The translations under genes were made by a program, and so were the position numbers. Source: Fabrea salina (taxonomy: Eukaryota; Ciliophora; Heterotrichea; Heterotrichida; Fabreidae). Taken from it: DNA of 64,000 nucleotides. The stretch covers positions 124,001 to 188,000 of the forward strand of contig JALIHJ010000019.1 in NCBI GenBank assembly GCA_022984795.1. Direction: 5' to 3'. The notes under the pieces were generated by a model. It was not told the origin of the DNA, searched no databases, and saw nothing but the letters and a program-made list of their open reading frames with translations. Numbering within the stretch: the first letter of the stretch is position 1; each line of letters starts with the position of its first letter. Below are positions 7,056 through 17,300 of the stretch, piece after piece.

Positions 7056-9893
7056 TTAAACCAGGTACTTGCAAAGTATCCAAGGAAAGGAGATTAGCCT
7101 TGTTTCAAGTTCTTCTAAGTAAGCCAACTGGTAAAAGGCAGAGGCTATTAACCTCCTTTCTTCAGGTGGGTACTGTTCAACGTCAGTCTCGATTTTCTCC
7201 CTTACTTGCTTCATCATCGTAAAGATCCTGTTTCGGTTGTCGTACTTGTCTCTTTCTGCACTGGCTTCCAGTAGTCCTGCTAGCAATGAAAACTCGTCTT
7301 TTACTTCGAACTTCTTGAATATCCTTTTCATAGTTTTGAGGTACTTAGCGTAGTTCTTTCTAGCGCACTCCATGTAGTTCTCACGCCCTTCGACCAAAAA
7401 GCATTCGCTTATTTTGATGCTTTCATCTTCTTGTATTTCTCCTTTCGAAGCAACTGACCTGTAAAGTATCCCTAGAATGGATTGCGACTCGTAACACTCC
7501 TTATTAGTCTTCTCCATAAAGTCTGGGTACTCTTTTACTCTTAAGTCAGATCTCAGCACAGCAGGTTCTCCTGTTTTGGGATAGTCCACCGCAATGGAGT
7601 TTAGCAAGGCAAGTTCTAAGCAGTCTTTATGGAAGATGCCTTTCCTGTCTGCGTGAACTAAGTGGGCGTTTGAAAGAACACCTAAGTTTTCGTTTCTCAT
7701 GTAGTTAACAAAGAACTCAATGATGTCTGAGAGCGAAATATTGTCAGTCCTTTTCTCCTTAGCAGGAGTGTAGTCCATTGGCTTCCAATGCCTTACGTGA
7801 GAAGTGAATTCAGTGTTCCAACTTACAAAGTACATGTCTCCATCTAAATCTGACCCTGAAGACTCGTTAGGGTGTGGGCGGTGGCCTCTTTGCGGAAACA
7901 CTACTACGTTAGCGTAGTGATACAGTTCTGGAATGTCTACAGCTTCTAGAAGTCTGACATCTCCTGGGTGGTGGCAAGGGTTCTTAGTTACTACTACCTT
8001 CCCGGTGATCACTTTCGATTTTCCTTTATAAGACTTTCTGACAAACACTTGTCCGTAGTCCAAAAGGCCCTTTTCGTCCATGACTCCCATTAGAACTGCT
8101 GACTTGGGGGAAATTATTCTGGACTTAGACCTGATTTCTCCAATGGACCTTTTATACAAGCAGTGAAGAACCCTTTTTATGTATGAGTCCCTTTGGGTAC
8201 TAAACCCTTTCTCAAGTAGGTACAAGATGTCTTCGTAGATTCTTTCTGAGTTATACTTTCTAAACAAGTTCAAAGCGTCATCTTCGTTTTCCAGGGCTCT
8301 GTTCAGCAGTTCTAGCATTCGGTCTTGCAATTCAATAAACACTCTGTTGGGCACTCCTAGTCCCGACATTAACAGAATGATTTGCCTGTTTAGAAAAGCA
8401 GGGTTGTACCTTGCAATGCTGCAGACTTCTATAGTGGTGTCTTTTGAAGAAAACTTAGTCATAGAAGGCCTTACTGCAATGTCCATGTCTAACTCGTCAA
8501 GCTGTGGGTCCAAGCTCACAACTCCTTTGCACCCTGCAAAACGTATTTGGAGTGCACTGATTTCTTCTTGGTGCTTTACTTTAAGCATTTCCCTGACCTC
8601 AAGCATTTTCTGCGCTGAAATTCTCCCTACTCCATCACTGAAGCAGTAGTCATTTCTTTCAACGTCAGAGTCTTTCTTTATCCTTGTTGGGTCGATTTCT
8701 ATTGTTCTCTGAGTAGCAGTGAAGCACATGCCGATTCTAGCTGCAAACTTTGCAACGTTCTTTATTCCAGAAAAGTCTCCCATTTCTTGAATGATCTTTT
8801 CGGTAGTGAGTTCAATTGAATCGTAGCATACCCAGCAAGAGTGACTTCTCATTTGGCTGTTTGAGAACCCCAAGAACTTGTAGTTGCGCCCAAATATTCC
8901 AAAGTCGTGTAACAAACTTTTGAACCTCTTAACTATACCTATGCTTGTAGACCATATTGACCTTTGAAGGTTTTCGTCTACAAAGTTCAGCCTGATGAAG
9001 TAGTTTATGTTTGATCCGTACTTGCGAAGGACTCTGTTTGCTTCATCTACACTAGGGGGTTCGAAGATTGTAGCAGTGGGTGTAACCCAAATTCTCCTGA
9101 TGTAAACAAACCTTTCAGACCCTTCGAAGGGATCTTCTAGTTCCTTTTTTCGAGCCAAGTTTAAAAAACGCTCGTTTGAGAACTTTTCTTCGTTTTCGAA
9201 CATAGAGTCTAGTATCACATTAGCTTTTGGAGTGTTAAAAAGGTTGGGGATAGTATCCTTTTCAAGAAAGTCCTCTATCTTCATAAGGTTGTTGGTAAGC
9301 AGAACTAGCAACGAGTAGTTGGTTTCCCAAGGCAATCCCCAAAGCCTGGTGGAAATGTTTATATTTTTGTTTTCATAGTCCATGTAATGAACATCTTTAA
9401 TGGTCTTTTCTTCAATTGTGCAGTTTATGCTTTCTAGAAAACTTAAAAATGATTCACACTCGTTGCTGAACTCCAGTTTCAAAGTAATGAAGTTCGGACT
9501 AACTTGTTTAAGCAACTGGTCGGTTTCATTGTAACAGAAGAAGCTGGTGGTAGTTGCCCAGAAGTCGTTGTCTTCGTTTATAAGTTTTTGAAACACCGGT
9601 CTCGATTTTAACCGGATAAAATAATGAAGCTTATTTTCTAGGCTTCTTTTTACCTTAAAGAAGTTGTTGAACTTTAAAAGAATTCTTCTTTTATTTTGAA
9701 TACAATCGTCAAGGTTTTGGTTGTATTCTCTAAAACCATCAGGTTCTATTTCATTCATTTGAAGAATAAGTACTCCTTTGTCTTCAAACTTTTTCAGATC
9801 AGCTTCTCCTGATCTAGAGTATCTGAAGCTACCCTGGATTATCATTCCATAGTACACTTTGACGTTCTTTTCGTCGACTTGGTAAGAACTCAT
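7056..9893 (-). CDS. RNA-dependent RNA polymerase of the eukaryotic RNAi type
   Basis: A 945-residue cell-type RdRP (RDR/QDE-1/EGO-1 family). Diagnostic blocks include YCFSDGVGRIS near residue 415 and the catalytic SGSDLDGDMYFVSW near residue 680, whose aspartates bind the metal ions in a double-psi beta-barrel active site. Such enzymes turn single-stranded RNA into double-stranded RNA that Dicer cuts into small RNAs. In ciliates they act in gene silencing and small-RNA pathways. The gene is unspliced and full length. The next gene starts 32 nt downstream. It is clearly not viral: viral RdRPs have an unrelated fold and motifs. Confidence 0.95.
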   Translation of the reverse strand: MSSYQVDEKNVKVYYGMIIQGSFRYSRSGEADLKKFEDKGVLILQMNEIEPDGFREYNQNLDDCIQNKRRILLKFNNFFKVKRSLENKLHYFIRLKSRPVFQKLINEDNDFWATTTSFFCYNETDQLLKQVSPNFITLKLEFSNECESFLSFLESINCTIEEKTIKDVHYMDYENKNINISTRLWGLPWETNYSLLVLLTNNLMKIEDFLEKDTIPNLFNTPKANVILDSMFENEEKFSNERFLNLARKKELEDPFEGSERFVYIRRIWVTPTATIFEPPSVDEANRVLRKYGSNINYFIRLNFVDENLQRSIWSTSIGIVKRFKSLLHDFGIFGRNYKFLGFSNSQMRSHSCWVCYDSIELTTEKIIQEMGDFSGIKNVAKFAARIGMCFTATQRTIEIDPTRIKKDSDVERNDYCFSDGVGRISAQKMLEVREMLKVKHQEEISALQIRFAGCKGVVSLDPQLDELDMDIAVRPSMTKFSSKDTTIEVCSIARYNPAFLNRQIILLMSGLGVPNRVFIELQDRMLELLNRALENEDDALNLFRKYNSERIYEDILYLLEKGFSTQRDSYIKRVLHCLYKRSIGEIRSKSRIISPKSAVLMGVMDEKGLLDYGQVFVRKSYKGKSKVITGKVVVTKNPCHHPGDVRLLEAVDIPELYHYANVVVFPQRGHRPHPNESSGSDLDGDMYFVSWNTEFTSHVRHWKPMDYTPAKEKRTDNISLSDIIEFFVNYMRNENLGVLSNAHLVHADRKGIFHKDCLELALLNSIAVDYPKTGEPAVLRSDLRVKEYPDFMEKTNKECYESQSILGILYRSVASKGEIQEDESIKISECFLVEGRENYMECARKNYAKYLKTMKRIFKKFEVKDEFSLLAGLLEASAERDKYDNRNRIFTMMKQVREKIETDVEQYPPEERRLIASAFYQLAYLEELETRLISFPWILCKYLV

Positions 9894-9915
9894 ATTTATA
9901 AACGGGATTAACTAA

Positions 9916-11271
9916 CTAAAGGTCCTCCTTGGCAAAGGTATCTGGAGTGTTTTTCATGAGGAACTCAAATATCTCCTCTTCAGACTTTGCACCGGAGTAC
10001 AGAATCCCTTCTCTGTTGTGTTTGGGGTAAAAAACCAAAGTAGGGAACTCTGATATAAACTCTCCAGGAATGTCGTTTTCCATAGCGTCTATTGAAGTTA
10101 TATAGAAGTCTTTGCGGTTCGCTAGCCTTTTAGACAGGGTATTTAGTTCTTCCTCTAGCTTTTTACAGTGCTCGCACCAGTCTGCTTTGAAGTGCACAAG
10201 TAAGTTTTGTAAGGGGTTTTTAAATGCTTCTTGGAACTCACTTACTAGAGTGTGGTTGGAAAACTTGTAGTAGGGGCTAAGTTTGTTTTCTTTCCAGTTA
10301 AGTATGAAGTCCTCAACGCTCTCCTTTGTAATGTTTTCAAGTAAGTACTTAGTTAAGACATTTTGTTTAGTTTCAACAATCATGGCAAAGGGTTGGTGCA
10401 GAGGCTTCATCCCTATGAGTTGGGCAAACCTAGGATGTAAATTCAGGTCTAGTTTGCAAAAGCTCAGTTCTTTGTTGTGCGTAAAAGCTTCCTCCTGCAA
10501 AATCCAGTCAAAGGAGTTTTTTTGGGTTTCTTCTCTGAAGAAAAAGAGTCCAGGGTTCTCTTCTTCAAAAAAGAACTCTAAAGCTCTTTGGTTGAAGTCC
10601 ATCACCCAAGTGTCCTTTTCATCGTTCACAAAGTCTAAAATGTTTTTTCTGTTAAGTTCTAACTTAAGTTCTTTTCTACGATCGTCAGTGTTTTTGAAGA
10701 CCACCAAACTTGGCTCCTTGGCTTCGTACATCTTCAAAGCAAAGGGATTAGTTGATATCCCAAACATATCGGGGTCGTAGAACTTAACAGCTTGAGTGAG
10801 TTCCTTAGCTTCGGGGGAGTCATCTGAAGCAAACAGCACAAAGGCCCTTGGTTGGTTACTTAAGAACTGTTGGAGTGCAGGGTAGCTGTTAAGTACTTTA
10901 ACTTTGGGGTTGGTTTTTTGCAAAGCCCATTCCTGGAAACTAGCAGATGTTCTTTGACCAAGGTATTCTAGATGTTGGTTGTCTGAAAACAACAAAAAGG
11001 TTGGGTCTCCTTTAACAGAGTAAGCAGTGGGAACGTGAGTGTTGGTTTGTATGTTTATAAACCCAAACTTAAGTTGGTCTTCAAGTTGTTCTGCAGCTTT
11101 TATGAATTCTGGAAGGGCTTTGCGAGAGTGGCCACAATTAGGGTTGTAAAACATCACAAAGACTTGGTTGAACTCGTGAAGAACCTCCATAAAGTTAACA
11201 TCGTCCATGATGACGAGTTTTTGTTCTTCTTTAAAAGCTTCCACTAGACTCAAAACTAGCAGTACCCACAT
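9916..11271 (-). CDS. Protein disulfide isomerase with degenerate first active site
   Basis: A 451-residue ER protein. An N-terminal signal peptide (MWVLLVLSLVEAF) precedes a thioredoxin domain with FYNPNCGHSRK, where CGHS (Cys46-Ser49) replaces the usual CGHC. Two redox-silent thioredoxin-like domains follow, then a C-terminal domain with ADWCEHCKKLEEE (Cys366, Cys369). The tail ends KEDL, resembling the KDEL retrieval signal with two residues swapped. The family oxidises and shuffles disulfides in secretory proteins. The first site, with one Cys, can at most form mixed disulfides, so the C-terminal site probably does the redox work. Confidence 0.9.
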   Translation of the reverse strand: MWVLLVLSLVEAFKEEQKLVIMDDVNFMEVLHEFNQVFVMFYNPNCGHSRKALPEFIKAAEQLEDQLKFGFINIQTNTHVPTAYSVKGDPTFLLFSDNQHLEYLGQRTSASFQEWALQKTNPKVKVLNSYPALQQFLSNQPRAFVLFASDDSPEAKELTQAVKFYDPDMFGISTNPFALKMYEAKEPSLVVFKNTDDRRKELKLELNRKNILDFVNDEKDTWVMDFNQRALEFFFEEENPGLFFFREETQKNSFDWILQEEAFTHNKELSFCKLDLNLHPRFAQLIGMKPLHQPFAMIVETKQNVLTKYLLENITKESVEDFILNWKENKLSPYYKFSNHTLVSEFQEAFKNPLQNLLVHFKADWCEHCKKLEEELNTLSKRLANRKDFYITSIDAMENDIPGEFISEFPTLVFYPKHNREGILYSGAKSEEEIFEFLMKNTPDTFAKEDL

Positions 11272-11282
11272 TTATGTTGAAC

Positions 11283-12119
11283 TTAAGAGTTATCGTTAGT
11301 AAATGAAAAGTTGCTTTGCGAGTTCTTAAGAGACTTAACGGGGGACTTGCCAGGACTGAAACTTTGTTCAGACAGTAGTGAGTAGTTAAGTGCTTTTTCT
11401 TGGAAGTATGAAGTGTTGCGCAGGTCTTCAACTAAGCTTTCTTCCATTTTGCTGAGTTTTTCAATTTCTTGTCTGGTTTTTTCTTGCATTTGGAGTTCTT
11501 CTTGGATTCTGCTTTCAAAAAGACTTTCAAGTTTCTTTTGGTGACACTTTTCGCCAGTGTCACGTAACTGCTTAATTTTGAATTCGTGGTTTTTAATAGC
11601 TTTGGCTTTTTCCTTGTTGAGTTTAACTTTTAGTTCTTTTTCTTTTTTTCTAAGGTCTTCGTTGGCTTGGGTTTGGGACTTTATTGTGCTGCGGCTTCGT
11701 TTGTTTTGTTGGAGTAAGTTTTCTCTGCTACAGTTAAGACTCTTCATGCGTTGGGCTCTTTCTTGGGCAAGTTCTTTCTTTTTGTTCATAAGTTCTTTTT
11801 GGGCTTCGGTTTTTCTAGCTTGTACGTACTGCTTGTGAGTGCTGATTCCAGTTCTAACTTTGCCTTTGCTTTCTTGTTGTTTTTTTGCGCTTTTTTGGAG
11901 TTTGTCTCCTCTTTGCTTTTCAGATTCTAAATACTGAACTCTGTTAGCAAGGAGTCTCATCTTGCGGTCTAATTCCTTTTTTTCTTGAGTGAGTTGCCAG
12001 AGTTTCTTTCCAACAGACCTTTTACTTTTAGCTTGGGTAAGGTTTTGCTTGATCAAAGAGTTATCTATGGACTGGGAGTTCTTAGTTCTGCAACGAGCTG
12101 GTGACTGTTGGTTTGACAT
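11283..12119 (-). CDS. Coiled-coil protein, 278 aa
   Basis: Not assigned to a family. From about residue 45 to 245 the sequence is almost continuously charged and heptad-like (for example KKLWQLTQEKKELDRKMRLL and LQMQEKTRQEIEKLSKMEE), flanked by Ser/Asn-rich ends (SFSPGKSPVKSLKNSQSNFS) with possible Ser-Pro phosphorylation sites. This is the build of a cytoskeletal or basal-body linker, but no specific homologue can be named. Stop lies 11 nt from the start codon of the disulfide isomerase downstream. Confidence 0.8.
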   Translation of the reverse strand: MSNQQSPARCRTKNSQSIDNSLIKQNLTQAKSKRSVGKKLWQLTQEKKELDRKMRLLANRVQYLESEKQRGDKLQKSAKKQQESKGKVRTGISTHKQYVQARKTEAQKELMNKKKELAQERAQRMKSLNCSRENLLQQNKRSRSTIKSQTQANEDLRKKEKELKVKLNKEKAKAIKNHEFKIKQLRDTGEKCHQKKLESLFESRIQEELQMQEKTRQEIEKLSKMEESLVEDLRNTSYFQEKALNYSLLSEQSFSPGKSPVKSLKNSQSNFSFTNDNS

Positions 12120-12178
12120 GTCCGTTAAATTGTAAATGTCAATATACTTAGATTAAGTCCAAGTTTACTTAATATACA

Positions 12179-12418
12179 TTAGGGTGTGAATTCTTTGAAG
12201 TAAAAGTTGAATTTAGTTCCGAGCATAGTACCTTCAAGGTCAATGCTCTCTTGAGGATCGTGCTTATGGTATTCTATTAGGTATTGGGTAGTGTTGTGGG
12301 GGCTCTTAGGAGGCCTGTACTTCTTCTTAGGCTGTTTCTTGGTGTAGGGTTCGGCTTTGCTGAGGGGTTTTGTTGGGTGTTTAAAGTCAGAAACTTTGAG
12401 TTGTGCCTGGTTCTTCAT
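12179..12418 (-). CDS. Small uncharacterised basic protein, 79 aa
   Basis: Not recognised. Lys/Pro-rich middle (KKQPKKKYRPPKSPHNTTQ) and an aromatic C-terminus (TKFNFYFKEFTP). It is accepted as a gene because it fills its own interval between two genes, begins with an ATG after an A/T-rich stretch, and has no competing frame on the other strand. It is too short for certainty. Its start is 71 nt from the divergent SFT2 start. Confidence 0.55.
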   Translation of the reverse strand: MKNQAQLKVSDFKHPTKPLSKAEPYTKKQPKKKYRPPKSPHNTTQYLIEYHKHDPQESIDLEGTMLGTKFNFYFKEFTP

Positions 12419-12489
12419 TTCGGTTCCCTATCAAATAATGACCAATATGAAAACTTGTCAGATTTGGGTTTTTAAATGTACTTATAAGA

Positions 12490-12951
12490 ATGTCATATTT
12501 CAGTATGCGCAAAGACAACGAGCTGGAAAGCATGTGCCCTAAATTAAGTTTCAAAGAAAGAGTCATAGGCTTTGCTGTTTGCTTTGCAGTTGGGGCCGTA
12601 CTTGATTTTTTGGCTTGGGTTTCCCTTATAGGGTTTTTCGAGGGAAAGCCAAGGGACTTTGCAATCTTTTTTTCAGCAGGGCAAATAGTAACTATACTTG
12701 GTTCGGCTTTTCTCATAGGGTTCAAGCGGCAGTTCAAGTCTATGTTCCACAGAAAGAGATGGATCACTACTACTGTGTTTTTGGTAGCCTTGGCTTTAAC
12801 TTTAATTAGTGCTTTGGTTTTAAAGAACCCTGCTTTGACTATGGTGTTTTTAATAATAGAACTTGGCGCTTACGCATGGTACGTGCTTTCCTACTTGCCT
12901 TTTGGTCAGAGACTTGCTAAACGCATATGTGGAAGTCTTTGCAGTGATTAA
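12490..12951 (+). CDS. SFT2: SFT2-type vesicle transport membrane protein
   Basis: A 153-residue protein with four hydrophobic helices and the family motifs CPKLSFKERVIGFAVCF, FSAGQIVTILGSAFLIG and WYVLSYLPFGQR. SFT2/GOT1-like proteins sit in Golgi or endosomal membranes and help transport vesicles fuse with the Golgi. The N-terminal 18 residues are cytosolic. An in-frame Met at residue 6 is an alternative start. Length matches the family. Confidence 0.92.
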   Translation: MSYFSMRKDNELESMCPKLSFKERVIGFAVCFAVGAVLDFLAWVSLIGFFEGKPRDFAIFFSAGQIVTILGSAFLIGFKRQFKSMFHRKRWITTTVFLVALALTLISALVLKNPALTMVFLIIELGAYAWYVLSYLPFGQRLAKRICGSLCSD

Positions 12952-12985
12952 CTCAAGTCTTGGTTTAACTAAACTAGTTATAAAT

Positions 12986-14374
12986 ATGGACGAAGTGCTA
13001 AGAAGAGACTTTCTTAAAGAAGAAAGCATCAGAAAGGGACTATTTGACGACTCGTCCATCAACTCTTCAGAAAACCCAGCTGACAACGACCTGCTGGCAG
13101 CAGAGGACTTTGGAGAACTCATGAATGAAACTGACGAAGAGTTTGAGTTAGACTTAGTTTCATTGGAGGAGGACGAGTACACTCCTGAAATCATAGAGTC
13201 CGACGAAGAACCTCCCCAGTCAGAAGAACCAAACCCCTTCTCTATCTCTGTCCAAAGCTGTGAGTCCCTGTTCAACCAACCTGAGTTTTCTATCCAGCAA
13301 GCCCAAATTCTAGGGACTCACCTGTCTACAGAGGGCCATCTTTGTTTTAGTATAGAAATATTCCCTATAGACTGGTGTGTCACAAGGTCCATGAGAGACT
13401 TTTTATGGCTCAAAGACACACTTACCAAAACATTTCCGGGAGTGTACGTTCCTCCAGTTCCTAAAAAGAAACTAAGGAACTCCCATTATGAATCGAAAAG
13501 ACCTAAACAAGTCTTTTTGCTGCAAAGTTTCTTAGACTGTATACTGAGGAGCCCCTTTTTAAGGAACTCATTTTACGTACACGCTTTCTTCAAAGAAAAA
13601 GAAGACTACTTCGCCAAAACCAAGTCGCAACTCAAGAGTTCAAGGGGACTCTGTGGTTTGGAAGAGTTTTTAACTGACTCTGTAAATACTGACTTAGTTT
13701 GCGACGAAGACAAAGAAAAACAACAGACAACCTACGTATCCAACACACAAATTCTTAAAAGAAGACTTAAAAAACAAAGTTCCTTACTAGTTAACCAAAT
13801 CCAAGGACTGACTGAAACTCTTGGAAAAATGAAAAACACTCTAGAAAGTCTTGAAAACCTCCAGAACTGTCCTTCAGAGTTCCCTACTAACTCCAAACTT
13901 TACTCTGGACTCAAAAAAGCACTGGACTCCTGGTCTGCACAGAACCTTAAAAGCTCAGAACTCTTTGAAAACTACTGGAAGAACTTCTTCAACTACGGAG
14001 ACCTAGAAATTGACCCAATGAAACAACTCATCAAACACAGAGACGTGCTGAAAAACAAGTTTAAAAAAACACAACGCAAACTCGAAAACAAAAAACAAAA
14101 ACTCTGGCAGAGAAGCTGCGGTTTCGAGTCAAGAAGTATGAGTTTCAGTAAAAACTTCGAAGAAATGCTTCCTCAAGAAACCCAAGCCATTCAAGAAATA
14201 GCCAAGGACTACGGGTACTGGAACTTCCAAGTCAAAAAAGAAATTTCCAGAGTGCTTTCAGACAACATTTTCATTGAAAACCATCACTTCCAAGAGTTTG
14301 CCAAAGAATTGATTGACCATAACACTTCTTCATGCATAATTTGGAGTGACTTGTTGTGTTCACTCCAATCTTAA
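12986..14374 (+). CDS. PX-domain sorting nexin
   Basis: A 462-residue protein. An acidic N-terminal 90 residues (LDLVSLEEDEYTPEIIESDE) precedes a PX domain at about 105-215 with RSMRDFLWLKDTLTKTFPG and the proline-rich loop VYVPPVPKKK. The C-terminal half is helical (QIQGLTETLGKMKNTLESLE) and consistent with a BAR-like sorting nexin. PX domains bind phosphatidylinositol 3-phosphate on endosomes; such proteins shape recycling tubules. The start is placed at 12986 (after TAAAT) because an upstream in-frame ATG lies within the SFT2 gene. Its TAA stop touches the stop codon of the convergent NAA25 gene with no base between. Confidence 0.85.
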   Translation: MDEVLRRDFLKEESIRKGLFDDSSINSSENPADNDLLAAEDFGELMNETDEEFELDLVSLEEDEYTPEIIESDEEPPQSEEPNPFSISVQSCESLFNQPEFSIQQAQILGTHLSTEGHLCFSIEIFPIDWCVTRSMRDFLWLKDTLTKTFPGVYVPPVPKKKLRNSHYESKRPKQVFLLQSFLDCILRSPFLRNSFYVHAFFKEKEDYFAKTKSQLKSSRGLCGLEEFLTDSVNTDLVCDEDKEKQQTTYVSNTQILKRRLKKQSSLLVNQIQGLTETLGKMKNTLESLENLQNCPSEFPTNSKLYSGLKKALDSWSAQNLKSSELFENYWKNFFNYGDLEIDPMKQLIKHRDVLKNKFKKTQRKLENKKQKLWQRSCGFESRSMSFSKNFEEMLPQETQAIQEIAKDYGYWNFQVKKEISRVLSDNIFIENHHFQEFAKELIDHNTSSCIIWSDLLCSLQS

Positions 14375-17300
14375 TTATTGTAAATTCTTAGTTATAAGCG
14401 AACTTAAGGTGTTCACTAAAGAAATCAAAGCCTTGACATCAGCCTGATGGTTTAAAGCAGCTTCGTTTACAGTAAACTCCAGAATGTGAGGAGCAATTAA
14501 ACTGGAGTACTTTTTAAACAACTCATTTTCTAAGTCCCTTCTCCACTTGTCTCCAACGTAAGACCTTTTAATCTGGGATTCTAAAAACTTCTTCAGCTTT
14601 CTGTGGACTTGCTTTAGTTGCTCTTCAAATAAGCCAATAGTTGTTTTTATTTCTTCAACAAAGGTTTGTTCCTTTTCTTCTTCAGTTTTAGGAAGCATTT
14701 TGTGGAAAACTCTAGAAACCCTCAAAGACATAATGTACGGTCCTATAATGAATTCTTTTACGATTCCAAACATTCCAGGAACTAAGGGTTCTTCTTCGTC
14801 TTCTTCAGTGTCTTCCAAAACTTTAAAAGCACTGTAGTTGTCTTCTTTGGGAATAATGAAACTCACTAGGTCTCTAAGCATAACTTCCAGCACTTCTAAG
14901 TGCCTTTTAACGTGGGAGTGGTTAGTCAACACCAAAGTTAAGTCTTGGCTAAGGTCTTGTTTTCCTTCGTGGAAGTTTAAGTTCAGCAACCTAAAGCCTG
15001 CTTCAAACAGCATCAAAAGGTACTTCCAGAAGTATTTTTCCATATCAAACTTGTGTTGCTGGAACTCCTGTTCTGTAGCAAAAGAGTCTTTGAAGTTGTT
15101 AGTTTCTAAGTCTAAGCTTTGGGCTTTTATGGTTCTTTTGACTACTTCTTTCATGGCAGCGTCAGAGTCAAACTTGGCTGAATCTAAGTACTCAAGTTTA
15201 TTAAGTTGGAGATAGAACTTTTGAAGGTCTTCTTCTATTGCAGAAAAGTTTTGTTCCATTAAATCCGAAAACACCTTGAACTTAAGTGCTTCAAGTTTAA
15301 TGTAGTTCTCGTCTGAGTACTTGCCGTAGAGAGAAGCTAGGTTCTTAAAGTGTCTGTGTCTGAAGGGGTCGGCTTCTATTAGTTTTTTGTCTAAAGGACT
15401 TTTGGCCCTCACCTCCCGAACGGTTCTTATAGGCACTTCTCCACAGTAGTAGTTACACTGAGGGTCTGCAAGGATAAAGTATTTGTCTAAGGACTCCATG
15501 TAAGCTGACTGTGAAATCAAAGGCAGTTTGTCTCTGAGTAACTTTGCCAATTGTTCATCAGACAAGCTTACGTTTTTCAAAAGCAAAGCACGGAAGTAGT
15601 CCAGTTGGAGAATGACTCTGAAGTAAGAGTTTTCGTGTTTTTCTTTTTCAATAAACAAGTTCTTGAGAGTTTGAATGTCGTACTGGCTGTGGGCTTTGTT
15701 GACGTGTGGAATAAGGTTAGTGACATACTTTTTAATTGAGTTCATCACGCTTCTGCAGAGGTTAAAGAACTCCAAAGAGTAAACTTCTTGTTCACTTGAA
15801 AACACGTAAAAGTTGTAGCCTTCCTTTTCCACGTTTTCTGGTTTTATTTCTAGTTTCTCGAAGATTCTGTGAGCTCCGAGGTAGTTACTAGAGGTGTAGT
15901 AAAGCTCCAGTAGTTTTTGTTTGAAGTAGTTGTTGTGGGGACTTTTTTCTAGGGCAAACTCTAGTAAGCCAATGCAAAAAAGAATTCTTTGACTGTAAGC
16001 TTTGTAGTTTTCAATTTCAAACTGGGAAGGAGTTTGGTCTTCTGATTGAGTTTCAGTGTCAAGTTGGGTTGAAGGAGGACTTTGCAGTAGAATCTCAACA
16101 GCCAAAAGCACGAGTTCATCCGAAATATAGTTTTCGCCTTTTCTAGGAGGAATTTCTGCTCCAATGTACTCTAAGTAGTTAGACACTAAAGAGTAGGCAA
16201 CATCCCACATTTCTTCCACCGACCTGAAAGACTTGCTTGAGTACAAACCTACCAGTCTAAAGATCTTGTGAACACACAAGTAGCACTTAAGACACCTAAC
16301 TCTGTTAGTAGTCATTGACTGCACTTTATCAAAAACTGCTTCTAGCCTAGCTTTGAAGTCTTGGAGTTGGGTGTTGTTAATTAGATACAGGTAAGGAATG
16401 AGTTCATCTGGAGTATTGGGCACTTCGTAAAATATTGCTACGTACTTTACAATCAAGTTGAAAAACAACCCTCCAGGTTCATTTTCGTCCTTGTACTCCT
16501 CTTTGCCCTGATTGAAGTTGTAGTAAACTAACCTTCTTTTAAATTCCATTTCCGCCAAGTAAGACTGTCTTTTTATCAAGTTGCAAATTGCTGATGTCCC
16601 GCTCACAGAGTCCCTTGTAAACTTTAAGTTAGTGAGCGCAGACATCAAAATGCTTGTCAAGCTTTCTCCACCAGTAAAACTTTTCCAAAGCCCAAACTTC
16701 TTCCCAGTGTCAATGACGCTTATGTTCACGTTAGTTGGCTCAAAGGCACACTGTTGGTTGAACCTAGTGGGGCCTTGGCAAGCATCCCTCACAAGAATAA
16801 ACACAGTGTCTATGTAGTCAGTGTAGATATGCCACATGTCTCTAGAAGTTTGTTCGTTAAGGTTAAGTGCCAAAATAGAGTGGTAGTTGTTGAGACAACT
16901 AATGTACTCTCCTCTAAGTCTATAGAACTTGGCTATGCTTGAAGACCTTGAAACGTAGTCAGGAATGATGGTTTCGTGCTTCCTAATCAAAGTCATGGCT
17001 TCTTGATACTTATGGAGTCTTTCAAGTATAGCTAAGTCCAAATTCAAAAATGTCTGGGAGGGTTCAAAGTCCTCCATTTGTTTGAACTTTTGGAAAAGAA
17101 GGTCTGCTACGTCGAGTAGTCCAGTTTGGGACTTTTCTAAGTCAGAAAGCACCACCATGCAGAAGGCAGCTGTTTCTGCGTAATGCATTCTGGAGTAGTG
17201 CCTGTGGAGCCTGATCCCCAGTCTGGCTTGGTCTCCTAGTTGAAAAGTGGCAATATAAGAATTCAAAAGTAGTTGTCCTCTTTCTTCGTTGGGGTACTTT

